From Sesamum alatum (lineage: Eukaryota > Streptophyta > Magnoliopsida > Lamiales > Pedaliaceae), in NCBI GenBank assembly GCA_034509735.1, contig JACGWO010000010.1, positions 2,232,001-2,296,000 on the forward strand: a DNA stretch of 64,000 bases. Direction: 5' to 3'. Positions 62,272 through 64,000 of the stretch are shown here, one piece after another (position 1 is the stretch's first letter; each line of letters begins with the position of its first letter). A program made the translations under genes and the position numbers. The notes below the pieces were generated by a model. That model had not been told where the DNA came from. It ran no database searches and saw only the letters and a list, made by a program, of their open reading frames with translations.

Positions 62272-63194
62272 CAGGCCCGTTCCTGACATTTTTGTGGCCC
62301 TAAGGCGAGAAAAAAAAAAAAGAGAGGCCCCTAACGAAGCATATATAAAACAGTTAATCCATGGCTATAACCTTCTTTATTATAATTTTAGTTGATCAAT
62401 GCCTTAACAAATAGGTAAATTACATCTACCTCCCTTGAGGTTTGACATATATAATTACAAATACTCCCTCATTGTTTGAAAAACTACAAATATCTCCTGA
62501 GGTTTGTAACCATCTAACAAATAATCCATTTTCATCCATTTTTATGGGTGCACTGACCAAAATGTCCTTATCCATTTTATTTAATTTTTAAAATTCTTTA
62601 ATTTTTTTGGACTACAATGCGCATGGAGAGGTTCTTAATGTTTTTTACACAGAGGAGTTAATAATGCAATTTACCTCCGCTGTTTTTCCTACAATTTAAC
62701 TATAAAATAAAGGGAAAAATGGTCAATTTTAGGCCTTTGGTTGAAAATTACAAACCTCGAGGGGGGGGAGGAGTTTGTAATTTTTCAAACAACAATGGAG
62801 TATTTGTAATTATGCCAAACCTCAGGGGAGGTAGATGTAATTTACCCTAACAAATAACATGTCATATACAAAAAAAAAAAAAAGACAGCACAAGAAAGTA
62901 GATTTTTCAGAAAAGATGGAGAAGTGTCGTTTAAAAAGTCCTTTCAATTCTGGAACAAATTTTGAGAATTTGAGAATATATGATAAGAGAGTACGTAAGA
63001 AGGTGAGAAGTCGGTTTGCAAGAGTCCTTTCAATTCTTGATTCCTTGTAGTATTTTTATTGAATATAATAATTATTTTACATAATTAATTATTCATAGTA
63101 ATAGTAGAAGGATAATTTTGGTTGGGTGGAGGCCCCCCTGAGGGTTGGGCCCTGGGTCGTCGCCCTAGGCGGCCCACCCTCAGGAACGACCCTG
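62272..63194. mobile_element. hAT-like element containing a nested Mutator-like MITE
   Basis: Terminal inverted repeats CAGGCCCGTTCCTGA and TCAGGAACGACCCTG, followed inward by GGCCCTAAGGCGA against CGCCCTAGGCGGCC. Flanked by ATAACCCC (62264-62271) and ATAACCCT (63195-63202), an 8-bp TSD with one mismatch as made by hAT transposases. Without the nested 62414-62847 element it is about 480 bp. A 63-codon lysine/arginine-rich frame at 62859-63050 resembles no transposase I know and is probably fortuitous. Confidence 0.72.
62414..62847. mobile_element. 434-bp Mutator-like fold-back MITE nested in the hAT-like element
   Basis: Starts GGTAAATTACATCTACCTCC and ends with its inverted copy GGAGGTAGATGTAATTTACC plus one C. 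A perfect 9-bp TSD, TAACAAATA, lies at 62405-62413 and 62848-62856. The arms are well conserved, which suggests a recent insertion. A G8 run lies at about 62761-62768. Confidence 0.85.
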
Positions 63195-63641
63195 ATAACC
63201 CTTGACCACGGCTTGTTGCGTTTCTGTCGCTCACTACAGAAACAAGTATGACTTAAGCTGTGTCCACAGCTTATCTCTGCATGAAGATTTTTCTGATGTG
63301 GTTCACTATCTAGCTTAAGTAACTTCCGATAACCGACAAATAAAAACACATGAAATATTTTCTATGAAAAAATATATAAAAAACTTAGGTTTTTGCTGGA
63401 GTTTTCCTTAGAAAACTTGATCGAGAGGCTTGGGTCCCCTGAAATCCTGCGTTCATGATGAAACACGCCATTGGGTTGATTGCATCAGATTTCAGAAAAA
63501 TCGAACAATAATATTTCTGCAGTTTTTTGAATTTCTTTATAGACTTGCATTTGAATCAATGGCTGAAGGTAGGTATCCTATATTATTCGCTTCCGCACTC
63601 AATAATCTACATATATATAGTGTAACTTATACCTATATATT

Positions 63642-63664
63642 AGATATATATATATATATATATA
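63642..63664. repeat. (AT)n microsatellite
   Basis: About 11 AT units. A second AT run of about 14 bp lies at 63760-63774. Confidence 0.8.
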
Positions 63665-64000
63665 AATTTTTGCCAGTAATTTTACTGGATTACATTAATG
63701 TTTAGATGAATTTATGTTTCGACCATCTTGTTTCTTATAACCTATATTCATTATGTTTATATATATATATATATTAAACGAAATAAAAAATACAACAAAA
63801 TTTAAATTAAAAAAAAAAACATTTTGTTGAAGGAAACCACAGGGAATTAAGGTGTTGGTATTGGTGGAAGCATAGCATGTGTGGAAGGAATATTTTGATG
63901 TCATCAGGACCGGGTCGGCACAATTACATGCATGTCTACAAAGGTAAATAAGAGTAAAGGAAAAACAGTCTTTCGATTCAGCGCATGCTGCCTCCTCCTT

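Larger units (their letters stand above)
54540..64000. other. Right-hand intergenic region
   Basis: No conserved gene on either strand. It is the densest part for CACTA miniatures (55.2-58.6 kb) and also holds the hAT-like nest at 62.3-63.2 kb. The interval 60600-61250 has a retrotransposon-like, less AT-rich texture (for example CCTGACCCGATCCGAGACCC near 60930) but no reading frame or terminal repeats I can define. The final 800 bp show only AT microsatellites. Confidence 0.4.

Noticed and set aside
62859..63050. Basic 63-residue frame within the hAT-like element
   Set aside because: It is Lys/Arg-rich because of A-rich DNA and begins in an A-run; no transposase motif is visible.

Overview
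The window is nuclear DNA of a flowering plant, most likely a eudicot. It is AT-rich, has long intergenic stretches full of short transposons, and carries five protein genes with GT-AG introns whose products are plant-specific or plant-typical. The species cannot be named from what I see.

Layout: (1) 1.9-5.5 kb, plus strand, an RMD5-type subunit of the GID/CTLH ubiquitin ligase with an intronless coding region behind a long 5' UTR intron. (2) 7.9-10.1 kb, minus strand, a WAV3-family RING plus von Willebrand A ubiquitin ligase, convergent with gene 1. (3) 24.8-28.3 kb, minus strand, a long Aux/IAA repressor of the IAA8/IAA9 type with five coding exons and a 1 kb 5' UTR intron. (4) 39.8-40.3 kb, plus strand, a 131-residue membrane-anchored proline-rich protein of unknown function. 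(5) 52.6-54.4 kb, minus strand, a subgroup III bHLH factor like Arabidopsis bHLH93/bHLH61. From memory, this order matches Arabidopsis At5g65640 (bHLH93), At5g65660, At5g65670 (IAA9), At5g65683 (WAVH2), with the RMD5-WAV3 neighbour pair seen again at At4g37880-At4g37890 and At2g22680-At2g22690. The genes are not an operon. They form an anciently conserved block that happens to include an auxin repressor, two ubiquitin-ligase components (the WAV3 family acts in auxin-linked root growth) and a flowering/gibberellin-type bHLH.

The space between genes holds at least five classes of non-autonomous mobile elements that can be delimited by target-site duplications (TSDs): fold-back elements with GGG...CCC ends and 9-bp TSDs (Mutator-like), CACTA miniatures with 3-bp TSDs, tRNA-derived SINEs, one hAT-like element with an 8-bp TSD, and several degraded inverted repeats. 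Several are nested. The most unusual is a 639-bp Mutator-like element at 21.0-21.7 kb that carries about 165 bp of plastid group II intron DNA, including domain V.

No CRISPR array, rRNA, intact tRNA gene or autonomous transposase was found. I do not see a clearly new biochemical system. The plastid-carrying element, the fold-back family and a changed metal-site motif in the WAV3-like protein are the best candidates for follow-up.
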